Source of the DNA: Inia geoffrensis
Taxonomy: Eukaryota > Chordata > Mammalia > Artiodactyla > Iniidae
Length of the DNA stretch: 64,000 nt
NCBI GenBank assembly: GCA_036417435.1
Contig: CM070904.1
Span: 15,296,835 to 15,360,834 of the forward strand
Direction of reading: 5' to 3'
The position numbers and the translations under genes were made by a program. Within the stretch, counting starts at the first letter, position 1, and each line of letters opens with the position of its first letter. Shown here one piece after another: positions 44,331 through 56,724 of this stretch. The notes beneath the pieces were generated by a model. That model had not been told where the DNA came from. It saw only the letters and a list, made by a program, of their open reading frames with translations, and searched no databases.

Positions 44331-44515
44331 AAGTGAAGGTGGGCAGAAAATGCATATGGACTTTGAAGGTGATGGGTTGAAAGTGGGACACAGAAGAGAG
44401 ATGTGGAAAAGGAGGAAGGGGATTGGCCACTGGCAGAGGGAGATGTCATCTGTGTGGTGTGACGCAGGACACTTGACACTTCCGTAACTGCTCATTCATC
44501 CTGTTTTTCTTGTCA

Positions 44516-45990
44516 CTCCACAAATATTCAGTGAGCATCTGTGAATGGTGAATAAGTTAGACACAAGGCCTGCCCTCATGTAGCTTACAGTTTACCACGG
44601 ATCCAGATACACAAAGAAAGGACTTGAATTCAATGAGTTCTTTGCTCCAAGGTGGGAAGGAGACATGAGACAGGGGAGTGGCTTCTAATCCAGGCAGGTG
44701 AGTGAGGAAGACTTCTGAAAAGCAGGTGACATCTCAGCTTCCAGAGACAAGTGGTCGTCTAAGCTGGGGTGGGACAGGGCAGAGGGAGTGGTAGTAGAAG
44801 TGTCCAGGAGAAGGTTGAGGCTCATGCTTACACTGTCTCAGAGAGTGCAAGGGAAGAAGTGACCAGACAACAGAGCCTCATAAACCACAGTAATGAGCTT
44901 GGATCATACCATATGAGCCAATGCAGAATTTTAAGCAAGCGAGTGACACACATGATCAGATTTGCACTGTAGAAAGCAAAATGAGTTGTGGCAGGGCAAG
45001 ATAGATACAGGGAGATAAGCTAGGAAAGAGCTGTAAGAACTTAGTTAATGGAGACATTATAGGGGACCAGAGAAAACAGAAAGATGTTTAGAGAATATGA
45101 CTCATAGCATTCATGAAACATTGGAGTAAAGATGAGGAAAGGAAGAAGTCAACAGTGGTTCCCAGGCTTAGGCATCTAGGAAAAAAATGTTCCACCATTG
45201 ACTGATCTGAGGTTTTGAGGAAACACATCGAAATTAACTTGGAGTATGTCAAGGTTGAGGTTCTTGGGAGATATCGAAGTGGAGTTGGGCAAGAGCAAAT
45301 TAATACGTGGATTTCAAATCAGGAAAGTTCTGGACTAGAGACAGAAGTTTGGGAGTATATGGATAATAAACCACTGCTGGGCTTTCGATGAGATTTTCCA
45401 GAGACTAGGAGCAAAGAGGAAGACAGGAGAGCTGGCAGAGAACCCTCTAAGATGTGGGCAGAAGAAAGGGACTCAGTACAAGAGACTGAAAGTCAGCTGG
45501 AGTGGTGGGAGGAAACCCCACACAGAACACAGTGTTACAGAAGCCAAGGAAGGAGAGGGTGTTGTCAGGATGAGATAAGATTTGAGAAGTATTTATTGGA
45601 TATGGCAGTGGGAGTCTTGGTGACTTGGGCAAGTGCCAGGGGAATCCAGATTGCCAGTGTTGAGAGGCAGGTGGGATTTGGGGAGGAAGAGACAGTAAGT
45701 GTAGAAAAACTCACCAAGAACTCACTATGACGCTTAAGATGAAAGATAGGGAAGTACTTGGAAGGGGATGAGATTGGGAATAGTTTTGGGAATGATGTTG
45801 TTCTTCAAGGTGGCAGAGATTTGAGCATGTCATAAGAAGAAGCCAACAGGAAAGAAAGGTTAAAAATATATAGAAGAGAGGAAGGAAACAATGATAGAGG
45901 AGAATCCTGAGGGAGATGGATGGAGATACGATCCAGGAGGTATTTCCCTGGAACAAGAATAAAACAAGATGTATATTTGTTAGATATCCT
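44516..45990 (-). mobile_element. Long L2 LINE, antisense, decayed
   Basis: From the L2 3' terminus ('CAAATATTCAGTGAGCATC', 'CCTGCCCTCATGTAGCTTACAG') it runs back through the ORF2 C-terminal region ('GTGACACACATGATCAGATTTG') into the RT region ('CAAGGTTGAGGTTCTTGGG', 'GGTGACTTGGGCAAGTGCC', 'GAATCCAGATTGCCAGTG'). Read on the minus strand, short protein traces such as LGFCNTVFCVGF survive at about 45540. Stops and shifts throughout. At about 1.5 kb this is long for a mammalian L2 remnant. Confidence 0.75.
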
Positions 45991-46730
45991 TTCAGGCCCA
46001 AATCCTGTAGGACTGTGACATGAACTCAGATCTTAGAAGTCAGGGAGTAGCTTTTTGCTGCCATTAGTTAAGCAGCTTAGTGTTAGCAGGTCTCAGAATT
46101 AACAGCTTTGTGATTTGCTTCACTTTTGCCTCATGGTTGCAAGATGGCTGTAAGAGCGCTGAGGATCAAACCTTAGATGACAAATTCATAGTCAGGGAGC
46201 ATGAGCTGGCACAGGGCAGAGAGTTTCTCCTCATATACCTCCGTCTTAAATGAGAGAAAAATATTTTCCAGAAGGCCTCTAGAAGACTCCTTGATACATC
46301 ATATTACCAAAAGTTGGGACTGAAGCTTCATCCCTGGAGCAAGGCTAGACTCTATTCTCTGAGATGAAGGCATCTCCACTCAACATCCAAAGAAAATCAG
46401 GACTCCAAAGGCAAAGAAGAAGAAGTAGATAAGGTTGGCCAGTGAGTTTGGAAGCAGAAAGTTGAATGAACTTTCTGCTTCATCAAATGTCTATTTTCTC
46501 TGTCAGTTTGTCACCTGCTAAGAGTGAGAGGAAAGAGTTGGTAGGTTATGAGGTCTTACAGGAATGAAGATCTCCTAAATAACCACTGTGAAGAACGGGA
46601 GAGCAAACCGGTCAAGGAAACATCTAAAATTCCAAGGGCGTCCTCAGCAGGGAGAAAGCTTGGGGAGGAAATTATAGACCAGAGGAAAGAGGACAGGGAG
46701 GGAAGCTCTGCCCCACGTGGTCACATACAC
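45991..46730. other. Spacer without recognised features
   Basis: Purine-rich parts (46400-46440). No repeat named. The L2 may extend a little into it. Confidence 0.4.
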
Positions 46731-46949
46731 CAGGGTCTCCCAACCTCGGCACTATTGGCACTCTGGGCCTATTAGCTCTTTGTGGGGGGTTGTTCTGTGC
46801 ACTGTAGGATGGTTAGCAGCACCCTGGCTTCTACTCACTAGATGCCAGCAGCACACACACACGCCCTTCAGCTGTGACAACCAAGAACATCTTCAAACAT
46901 TGCTGAATGTCCCCTGGGGGGGCAAAGTGGTCTGACTTGAGAACCACTG
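46731..46949 (-). mobile_element. Non-autonomous hAT-Charlie element
   Basis: Terminal repeats CAGGGTCTCCCAACC (left) and the complement of TTGAGAACCACTG (right). Internal blocks 'CAGCACCCTGGCTTCTACTC', 'ACTAGATGCCAGCAGCAC' and 'CTGAATGTCCCCTGGGGGG' are typical of a common Charlie-type MITE in reverse. Flanking 8-bp duplicates ACATACAC and CTATACAC match at 6 of 8, as hAT requires. Confidence 0.85.
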
Positions 46950-46954
46950 CTATA

Positions 46955-47070
46955 CACTATCTCATTTAATCCCACAGTGCAGATATTGTGGTCCTGATTT
47001 CAGGGATGAGATTAAGTGCCCAAGGACACACGACTAAGAAGAAATGGAGTCAAAACTCAAATCAAGTTTA
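46955..47070 (-). repeat. MIR fragment
   Basis: 'TATCTCATTTAATCCCACAG', 'CAGGGATGAGATTAAGTGCC' and 'AAGGACACACGACTAAGAAG' in reverse. The hAT element sits at its edge and may have inserted in it. Confidence 0.65.
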
Positions 47071-48146
47071 TGGGAGACCTTCTTCCCTCTGGCCCTGAGC
47101 TCCACAGCCTGCGATGTACCACCAGCACCACCACTAAATGGGAACTCTCAGCACCCTTGGTCCCGGCCTCAGCCTTCCCATCAGGGTCTACACCCCACAG
47201 AGTCACTTTGAGTAGTGATCTGTTTTTCCGGAAAGAATTAGAGAACCCATAAAAATTAAATCTTTACAAGGGCTCTACACGCTCTTTTCTAGGAAGTCAA
47301 TCATTCCAGTAAAACATGTGGCAACATTTTCCCAAGGACTTGGAGAAGGAAACCACCATCCAGAAAGGAAAACCTTTCAAGCTGGAATGTGCTCTAGGCT
47401 GCCTCTTTAAATAAAAAAAAAATGTTATATGCCTGGGAAACATTATATCTGCCAAAGCAATACGAGGGACTCACTGTAATAACGACAGCTCAACTCCATG
47501 CTGCCTTTCATCCCCAAGACTCCAAGAAGGGCCTTAAAAGTGAAATTTTATACAAGTGCACACAAACACACACGATTGGAAGAATTCACACATGTATCAC
47601 TTTGTCCACCTCTCTAATGAAGGTGGAATGCAGTGGCAGATGTTTCCCAGCTGCCTGCCGCTCGCCCTCCAGCAGTTTAGGAGAGGAAGCCGAGGACACT
47701 CGATCCAAGAGGAATTGCAGGGAGAATCCAGGGAGGTAAAATCCAATCCTGCCAATTGGGATTCAGCCAAATACATGAAGTACCCTCCACATCATTGCTT
47801 ATGCCAAGAGACTGAATGAAGGAGAATGACAGGCATCTATCAGCATCAGAGAGGCCATGTTCTTCCCACAAAGATTTGGAGCTAGAAATGCTCCCTTACA
47901 CTTGAGGCATAAGTACTGTACACACAACCTGCACCCCAGCCCAATTAAGTCAATGTTATAGGTTTGGTCCCCAGTCCAGTCAGATATCTTTACTCTGCTG
48001 AATAGCCATTGGCTGCATCCCTATTGCGGAGACGGCTGCTGGTCCCATTACATGATAAGTCTTTTCATAAAGAATACCTCACTGATGTGCATGGGGGGTA
48101 GGGGAAATGAGGGGTTGGAGGTGCATACAAAGTGGGGTGAAAGGAA
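47071..48146. other. Unique-looking stretch
   Basis: Ordinary composition. Short open frames at 47422-47819 overlap in two frames and resemble nothing known. Confidence 0.4.
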
Positions 48147-48350
48147 TTAACATCTATGGGGCATTCAGCTCAGGTGAGGCTCTGACCCAGGAATTTTACC
48201 CATGTCATCTCACTAATCCTTATTAGGTCTTAGTATCTGAGCTTTACAAATGAAGAACCTGAGATTTTGGAGAGGTTAAGATATTTGTTGGGGTTATACC
48301 CCTAATAAGCCAGGATTCAAGCTCAGGTCTGCCAACCACAAAGCGAACAT
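48147..48350 (-). repeat. MIR
   Basis: 'CCATGTCATCTCACTAATCC', 'GAACCTGAGATTTTGGAGAGG', 'AATAAGCCAGGATTCAAGC' and 'TCAGGTCTGCCAACC' in reverse. Confidence 0.75.
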
Positions 48351-48444
48351 TTCATTTTACCACCGTACCAAGCCAGAGAACATTTCTCACATGCCAGAAA
48401 TCTCCTTGGTGCTTCCTCCAAGTCATATGTACCTTTCCAGGGAA

Positions 48445-51400
48445 ACATTGTTCTTGCTCCTATCACCATAGATTAAATTTTGTCTGTTTTTGAACTACAT
48501 ATAAATGGAATCATGTAGCATGTATTCTTTGATATCTCACTTCTTTCACTCAATAACTTATTTGTGAGATTCATCCATATTTTTGCGTTTGTTATTGTAA
48601 CTTGTTGATTCCCATTACTATAGAGGATTCTACTCTGTGAATATGTCATTGCTTATTTCCCCATTCTATTGTTCATTGGCATTTGACTTGTTCCATTTAG
48701 GAATATTATGTATGAATAATGCTGCTTCAAATTTTCTTGACATCTCTTTTGGTGCCCACAAGTTTGCATATCTATACCTAGGAGTAAAATTGCTGAATCA
48801 TAGGATACAGATTTGGTCACTTTTAGTAAATAATGCCAAATAGTTTTCCAAAGTATTGTACTAATTAATACTCTCACTAACAGTATGTGAAAGTACCATT
48901 TGCTCCACATTCTCCAAAAATTGGTATTTGAGTTTTGTTTTACATTTTAACCATACTGGTGGCTGTGTAGTTGTATCATATCTTGTTTATAGCTTCCTTG
49001 ATAACTAATGAACTTGAAAACCTTTCCAAATACTTATGGCCATTTGGTCCATTCCTTCCTTTGAGAAGTAATGGTCTGTTTTTATATATTGATTTGCTGG
49101 AGATCTTTATATATATACTCTGTACATAAATTACTTGTTGGATGATTGTATTGCAGATACCTTCTCTCATGCTGTGGCTTGTCTGCTCACGCTCTCTGGT
49201 GTCTTTTCATTCTTAATTTTAATGATTCTAATAAAGTCCAATTTATCAATTGTTTGTCATGATTTTATGTATGATTTTAAAAATATTGAGCACGCAAGTT
49301 GATAAAGATATTCTCCTATGCAATATTTTGAATATTTATTGTTTACCTTCCATATTTGGGTTTATAATCCACATGAAGAGAGTTCCTGTGTATGATGTAA
49401 GATAGGAGTTAATTTTTTCCCCCTCTGAATGGGTATCAAATTATCCTCAAACCAGTTATTGACAAGACTACCCTTTTTACTGTACTGAAGTGGCAACTTA
49501 TTCACAAGACAAACAACCATATATGTGTAGGTATGCTTCTGAATTCTTTATTCTGTTCCATTAGTCTGTTTGTCTATCTTTTCACCCATTCCACCTGCTT
49601 AAACAACATAGCTTTATATTAAGTCTTTATATAGTGTAAGTCCTCCAGCTTTGTTCTTCTTTCAGATTGTCTTCACTCCTTTTGACCCATGTTATATGTA
49701 TTTTAGAATCAGCTTGTCACTTTTTAAAAAATTATAGGATTTTGAAATGTATTGACCCTATAAATCAATTTTGAAAAAGTGGACGTCTTTACAAAATTAA
49801 ACCTTATGATCCACAAACACTGTGTATCCTTCCATTTATTTAGGTTTTCTTTAATTTGTCTCAAAAATGTTGTGTAATTGAGAGTGTGGAGGTCTAGCTA
49901 TTTCTGTAGACATAGTCCAAAGTATTTGGTAATTTTAATCCATTATGAATTTTGGATTTTAATTTTAATCCATTTTTAAAACTTTATTTTTGCATTATTT
50001 GTGACCAATTGTATATTGTCCTTGTAGCCAGTGCCTTTGCTGAATTAAGTTCTTAATTCCAATAATTTATCTATATATTCTTTTTGGATACTGTAAATAC
50101 ATAATCGTGATGTGTCTAAACGGTAATAGTGAGCATACTTGTCCCACTTCCAGTATCAAAGGGAAAGCTTTCAATATTTCAGAATTAAATAGATACCCTT
50201 TACAAATTAAGATTCCTTTAATCTTACATGGTTGAGAGTTTTAATAATGAACAGAGTTTTAATTTTATGAAGCACTTTTTCTGCGCCTCTTGAGATGATT
50301 ATATATTCCCTCCTTTATTCTGTTAATGTGGTGAATTATAATGATTGATTCTGTAAATGTAAGTTAGCCTTCCATTCTTGGCATAAGTTCCATTTGGTCA
50401 CGATGCATTCTTTTAGTTGTATATGACTAGGTTCGAATTTGTTTAGATCTTTGGGGTCTATTTTGATTTCTTTTCTGAGTCATGGGTTTAATTTACATAT
50501 AGTTAAACTTCATTATAATCAGAGAATCTATTCTGGAATATGATATCCATCCTCCGAAGTTTCTTAAAACTTGTTTTATTGTTCAGTTAACAGTTTATTC
50601 TGGTAATTATTTTATGAGCATGTGAAAAGAAAATATATTCTTCAATTATAAGTTGCAGAGTTCTATGGATGTCAATTAGGTGATTTGTTAATTGTATTGT
50701 TCATATTTTCTGTAATTCTGATATTTTATGTATTTACTTTATCAGTTACTGAAAGAGCTATGTTAAAATCTCACACTTTGTTAGTAAAATTTTCTATTTT
50801 TTCTGTAATCTGTCATTTTTTGCTTTATTTATTTGGAGGCTATTTTAAGTGTATAATTACTATATCTTCCTCAGAGGTTGACCCTTCTGAAGTTTTGAAA
50901 TGTTCTAACATTTTGAATTGCTTATTTCCCTAAAGTCTGCTTTGCTTGATTTTAGTATAGCTATACCAGTTATTTTGGCTAATGTTTTCTTGTATAGCTT
51001 GTTCTATCATTTTGCTTCCAATTTCTCTGTGTCCTTACATTTAAAATGTATATTTTATTTAAGTATCATTTAGTTGAATTTTGCATTTTTATCCATTTGG
51101 ACAATATTTTTTAACTGAATGTTTAATGCATTTATATTTAAAATAATTACAGACGCATGTGGTTTTAAAATCCGCCACTTTGTTTTCTAATTGTCCCATT
51201 TCTTCTCTCATCTGTTATTTTCCCTTTCTTTCTTCTTTTTGGACTAATCAAGAATTTCTATTATTCCATTCTCACCTTATATTAATATTAGCTTGTTAGT
51301 TGTAAATTCTTTTTATTATTCTTTCAGTGGTTATTCTAAAGTAGTGATTCTCAAACTTTAGCATGCATCAGAAACAGCTGGAAAGCATTTGAAAATTCAG

Positions 51401-53505
51401 GTTTCTGGGCTTCACCTCAGATTTTCTTCTCCAGCAGGTCTAGGGGGAAACCAAAGAATTTGCATTTCTAACAAGTTTTCAGGTGCTGCTGATCCAGTTG
51501 GTCCAGGAGTCACACTTCAAAAAACACTGCCCTAGAGATTACATTACATGTCTTTGCTTTATTAAGATCTATTATAAATTGATACTTTTATTATTTCCCA
51601 GATAATGCAACAACCTCAGAATTCTTGAACTACATTTACCCTTATTTCTATTATGCATTTTAATTCTATGTTCTTTTAAAATCACAAGATATGATTTTGT
51701 GGTTGTTATACATAATAAACATTCATTTAATTTATACATGTTCATTAATTTGTACATATACCTCTTGTACTGTTCATTTCTTCTTGCATTTCTGTATTTA
51801 TATCTGAGATTATTTTTCATTTGTCTAAAGAACTCTTTTTAGTATTCATCTTATTGTATCAATTGGTAGCAAATTCTCTCAACTTTTGCTTGTCTAAAAT
51901 GTCTTCATTTTATCTTCATTTTTGAGGGATATTTTTGCTGGGTATAGAACTCTAGGATGGGAGAGATTTTCTTTCAGCTTGATAAACATATCTTTCCATT
52001 GTCTTTTTTGCTTCCAGCATTTCTGTTAAGATGTCAAATATCAGTTTCATTGCTGCTCCCTTAAGGTTAATGTGTCTTTCTAATATGGCCTCTTTTAAGA
52101 TTTTCTCTTTATCTTTGATTTTAAGCAGTTTGACTATTATGTTCCTAGGTAAGGTTTTATTTGTATTTACTCTATTTGGTGTTCACAGTGCATACTGAAT
52201 TTGTAACTGGATGATTTCCATCCGTTCTGGAAAATTCTCAGAGAATATCTCTTCAAATATTGCTTCCAACATATTCTCTTTCGCTTCTATTTCTGAGTTT
52301 ATGCTTACAGGTTGTTAGAATTTTTCACCATGTTCCAAGTGTCTCTTACACCCTTTCTGGTGTTTTCCAATCTTTTTTTTACTTTGTGCTTCATTCTGAT
52401 ATTTTCAGCTAGCCTACACTTAAGTTTTCTAATCATTTCTTTTGATTTATCTATTGTTCTGTTAAGTTAATCTATTGAATTATTTACTTCAATTATTGTA
52501 GTTTTTAGTTTTAGAAATTCCTTTTAATTCTTATTTATAGATTTCAGCTCTCTGGTGAACTCCTCTACCTTGTCATCTATTTTTTGCACATATTTATCAC
52601 AGTTAAAGACTGTCAAATTATGATACCTGAATTACCTATGGGTCTGCTTCCATTTTCTGTTTCCTTCTCTTGTTTTTCCTTCTAGAATGATGAGTAATTT
52701 TAAAATGAATGCTGGACATTATGTATAACAAATTGTAGAGAATTTGGGTAATGTTATCTTTCTCCACAGGGATTTTAGTTTCCTCCTGTCTGGCAATTAA
52801 AGTAGAAAAGATCACCTTGTCTGAGTAATAACTGAGTTAATTTAAGACTTGATTTTGGTTTTCATAAGAGTTGACATTTTTTAGGTCTTCCCTTAATCTC
52901 AGTGTATAGCCTCAATAGTGAAAGCCTCAATGTTTATAAGCCCCTCTTCTGTATTGTGTTTTGCACTCCAATAATTGTCCCTCCCCCACCCAGGCACTCT
53001 GAGACTGCAGAAAGTTCTGCATTGCTTTATAGTCTCTACGTTGGCACATGCAATTTAGAAATTGGCAAATGCCTCAAGATGAAAGCAAGACAGAATATAG
53101 GGGTCACTTCTCTGAGGTTCTCTTTTCCCTGGAATCTTGGTCTGCCATGTCTGCCATGTCCCCATCACCTTGGTAACTCTGAACTCCAGATTTTGTCTTG
53201 ATAGCCCCATGAGATTGCCAAAAGCTCTGATTCACTGTTTTCCGCTTAGTCTCTCAGCCCCATTATGCTTATAAATCGGTAAATACTTCCAGAAAAAAAG
53301 CATCAGAAAATATTGAGCATCACTTTTTTCTAGGATCCTGGCCCCACAATGCCTGGCTGATTTGGTTATTCTCCAATGTTTTCAAGGAATTGTTTGTTTG
53401 TTTTTTTTCTTTTATAGGGCTTTTATTATCTTCACTGGAAATATATTCTCATACAAGCATATTCTTATGCAATCATAGCCAGAAGTGGAAGTTGATTGGT
53501 TGTTT
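48445..53505 (-). mobile_element. Nearly full-length ancient L1, split by a hAT element
   Basis: Plus-strand text is antisense L1 in order. ORF2 C-terminus ('TAAATGGAATCATGTAGCATG' at 48504, 'AATAATGCTGCTTCAAATTT'). RT region ('TTCTGTTCCATTAGTCTGTTTG' at 49552, 'GAGATGATTATATATTCCC' at 50291). Endonuclease/5' ORF2 region (50450-51300). ORF1 and 5' UTR-like sequence ('TTTTTGCTGGGTATAGAACTC' at 51932, 'TTCTGGAAAATTCTCAGAGAA' at 52224), fading out near 53505. Decayed everywhere, with no ORF surviving. About 5 kb, so only modest truncation. Subfamily (L1MC/L1ME range) not settled. Confidence 0.82.
51342..51529 (+). mobile_element. hAT relic (MER5/MER20 group) inserted in the L1
   Basis: Starts TAGTGATTCTCAAAC and ends AAAAACACTG. 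Interior blocks 'TGGGCTTCACCTCAGATTTTC' and 'TTGCATTTCTAACAAGTTTTC' fit the group. Flanking octamers TTCTAAAG and CCCTAGAG match at 5 of 8. The L1 resumes on both sides, so the transposon is younger than the L1. Confidence 0.8.
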
Positions 53506-54610
53506 TTCAGATTCCCCCAGTGGCTCTAATATGTGGTCATAGTTAAGTACCACTGTCCTAACTTATCATACTCTCTCATGCACATGTAGTTTGCTGTACC
53601 AGGAACTCCATTGCACGTACTCTGCCTGGCTAATTGCTAGAGGAAGCCTTTCTTTACCTATGGAACATATGGGGTCAGTGACCTTTCCAAGTAAGTCTAT
53701 AAACATAATGCTTATCCAGCTTTATCACTTAATCCATTATATTCTAATCTGTGTGCTTTTGCGCTTATCTCCTCCATTGGACTCTGAGTTTCTTATGGAT
53801 GGGAACCATGTCACTTTTTTGTTGCATCTTGTAAGTACTTGAATAAATGATTTTGAATATCATACTGCTCTTCAGTTCTCACTGTTCTAAGCAATAGTCC
53901 TCTTTCTCTCTTTCCAGTCCCATGGAATAGCTTTTGGATCCAACCCAACATATCTGTCCTTTTGATCCTCTGAGGCCAATTTAACTCCTCACCTTCCTTG
54001 GCTTAATTAGTATGAGGCATTTCTAATCCTGCTACCAACTTTGAATATCCTTTATGCTTCTCCTTCTGTTTTCACATATGTATGGCATTCTCTTTCTGCT
54101 AAATATACATGTGTATGTGCTTTTTTGGGTGTATTAATTCAATCAGTCAATAATCATGTACAGAGCTACTAATATATGCACAGCTGTGATGGAAGGTATG
54201 TCAGATTTCGTCATTGAAAGCTCAGCTCAAAGGTCTTCCTACAACTGTTATTTTGGGGGACGGTAGTGCTCCAACATCCAGAGTTCATGGCTTGGTTGGA
54301 AAAGCGAAATGACCCCATCCTTCCGCTTTGAAAGGGATGGAGAGTACTTCCTTCACTACACTAGCTATTTAGCTAACTGCTAAAATAGTGTTATCATACT
54401 GGAATTTTTCTAGATATGTGTTGGGAGAATGTGCAGGGGGTGGGAATCAAAACTTGCTGACAGTCCAAAGAAAAATATCTTCCCACCAGAGCAGCTGTTG
54501 CTAAGTTTAGTTAATGTGTGTCCTATCAGTGAGAAAATAAGAGCCTTCCTTAAAATATCTTTTTTTGTTTGGTTGCTTGCCTGTTCCAACACTGATTAGC
54601 TGTTTTATGA
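53506..54610. other. Mostly anonymous AT-rich stretch
   Basis: 53750-53860 ('CTTATGGATGGGAACCATG' then 'CTTGAATAAATGATTTTGAAT') may be a worn sense L2 end. Nothing else recognised. Confidence 0.4.
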
Positions 54611-54624
54611 ATGTATCATTTACA

Positions 54625-54659
54625 AGGTGTGTGTGGGTGTGGGTGTGGGTGTGGGTGTG
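54625..54659 (+). repeat. (GGGTGT)n short tandem with G-quadruplex motif
   Basis: Four GGG runs at 54635, 54641, 54647 and 54653, each separated by TGT: a perfect G3N3 quadruplex motif on the plus strand. Confidence 0.92.
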
Positions 54660-55343
54660 CTGGAGGGAGCAAGAGAAATGGGAGGGAGATTGTCTTTCTC
54701 ATAATTGCAACTCCAGCTAGGCTTCTTCAGTGCCCTTACTATATTTTCTCCAATGGTGTTGGAATAGTGCTGTGGGCAGCAATGAAATGGGTTGTAGAGA
54801 GCATCTAGCCTCTCATTCTTCCTGTCTTTTAAGCACCAGCATCCTTTTGTGGCAAGAAAATGTGGATCAAAACTATCACTCCATGATAATTTCCCAAAGA
54901 TCAAACTTAGATTCAGTAAATAAATCCTGATAGAGAGAGCTATATAATTTCAAAATAAAAGATTCAAGCAAGCAGTTGTATTTCTCTTTCCAGAAAGCAA
55001 GGAACACAATTTACTTACCTTTGCATTTCTCATGGTACCCACTGCAGTGATTTCCACTCAAAAATGTTGGGAAACAAATCCAAATAATGATAGAAAATAA
55101 GATAGATTGTCATCTGTCTAAGGTGGATGAGGTCTGACCCTGGCCAGAAGCAGAGGAATGTATAATATGAGCTATCTGGATTCCTTTCAGCCCTGAGAGT
55201 TATAAGTGAGTAACCCAAACTCCTTTTCAGACTTCATGTGTTTTTTTCCTACATAATAATCTGCATTTCCAGTTTTCTGTAGATTGATACCAATAGCCAT
55301 ATTCCAGACTAATAGTTACCAATGATTGCAAGTATAAGACACC
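54660..55343. other. Anonymous spacer
   Basis: No repeat or gene recognised. Confidence 0.4.
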
Positions 55344-55406
55344 TTTTTAATGACAAAAAATTCCCCTTACCCATACACGTGAGAAGCCATACATTTAGAA
55401 TTGTTG
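55344..55406 (+). repeat. 63-bp direct duplicate, copy A
   Basis: Shares 60 of 63 bases with 57713-57775 in the same direction. Sequences outside the block do not match. I do not recognise it as a known repeat. Confidence 0.85.
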
Positions 55407-56384
55407 ATTGAGAAAATACATGACAAAATCAACTATGAGTTCAGTATGTTTTTTAAGTATATTTGAATCAATACAACATCTATGCATATTTCAAAGTCAA
55501 CATAAATGTCTGTCTGTGTGATATTATACATTATGCATACAGACACTATTTGACACTTATGTGGATTTATAGACCTATTGAAATAACTCCTACCCTTTGT
55601 TCCCTGACCTTTCTCTCTCCATCCCCTACGCTCACACGTCCTTCATTCCACAGCACTCTTCCCTCAAGGATCTCATCTTTCTTACTTCTGAACTTGATTC
55701 CTTCTCCCTCCTTTGCATGGCTTGCCTTTTCTGCTCCTTTCCAATAACCCTAGTTTAGCCATTCCTTCCTTTGAAATCAAATTATTTCTTGCATCCTTTT
55801 GGAGACCTCATTAGACTCATGCAAACTTGGCCCCTGGCCATCAGCATCTCTCACTCACCTTGAGTCAACTAAACATCATCAAATATCTCCTCACACTTTC
55901 TTCCTTGTTTGATTGTTTGACTGTTATAGCCCTAATTGGCTGTTTTGTATTTTTTGAGAATTCCTCAGTGAATATATGAGACCTCCAGTTGTAATCATGT
56001 CTGTCCTTTGTGAAGAACTCAGGAGTGGGCTCTACAGCTTGGGGGAGTCCATAAATATTTGCCAGGAAAAATAAAATTATGAAGTGCAGCGGGGGTGGGA
56101 GGGGCACTTGTAATCTCAGGTGTTCCCTATTTACAGAATCTAATTCAGCTACACAAATTAGCTGAAAATATTTTGTGGCCCACAAGGGAGACTGTCCTGA
56201 CCTTGTTGTGTAGGCCAAAACCAGAAGAAAGAGTAAGATAACAAGGGGCTGAACTTTTCCATCCTGCAATCTTCATTTTTGTAGTTTTTATAGTTTGGCC
56301 TCATGGGTCCCACAGAACAAACCCACCCCCTCTTTCAGAAGATACTTTCCATAAATTAAATGGCAATTTTTCTGTTCCCCCTTT
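55407..56384. other. Anonymous spacer
   Basis: Pyrimidine-rich part at 55600-55740. A 134-codon open frame on the minus strand at 55865-56269 shows no recognisable motif and no repeat origin that I can name. Confidence 0.4.
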
Positions 56385-56600
56385 GATGTCTCCCTATAGG
56401 TTTAACCATCCTAGTTATTCTTACTATTCCCCTTGCTGGTCTGACTGCTGACCTGATCACTCTCTTCTAAGCATACCCTCATTCATCTACATCCTTCTTA
56501 AAGTGGAGGACCAGGAACAGAATATATCACTCAAGATGCAAAGAGACAATGCAGACTGTGAGGAAGCATGACATCCCCTCTTCTTATCACTATGGCTTAA
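56385..56600 (-). repeat. CR1/L3-like LINE fragment
   Basis: 'ATCCTTCTTAAAGTGGAGGACC', 'AGGAACAGAATATATCACTC' and 'AGCATGACATCCCCTCTTC' track the antisense L3/CR1 block 'cttcttaaaatgtggtgccc'. Confidence 0.55.
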
Positions 56601-56724
56601 ATCCACACTTCGGTTTGGAGAAGCAGTGTTGACGTAGAGTGTCATTTATAATCACCTATTAGTTATACGTCTTTGAAGGGAGCTTCTAGCTTCTCCAAGT
56701 CACAGATTTCCAGTCCAAAAAATG

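Noticed and set aside
54625..54659. Interstitial telomeric repeat
   Set aside because: The unit is GGGTGT, not TTAGGG.
55865..56269. 134-codon minus-strand open frame
   Set aside because: No motif, and length is within chance expectation for 64 kb. I could not exclude a decayed repeat.
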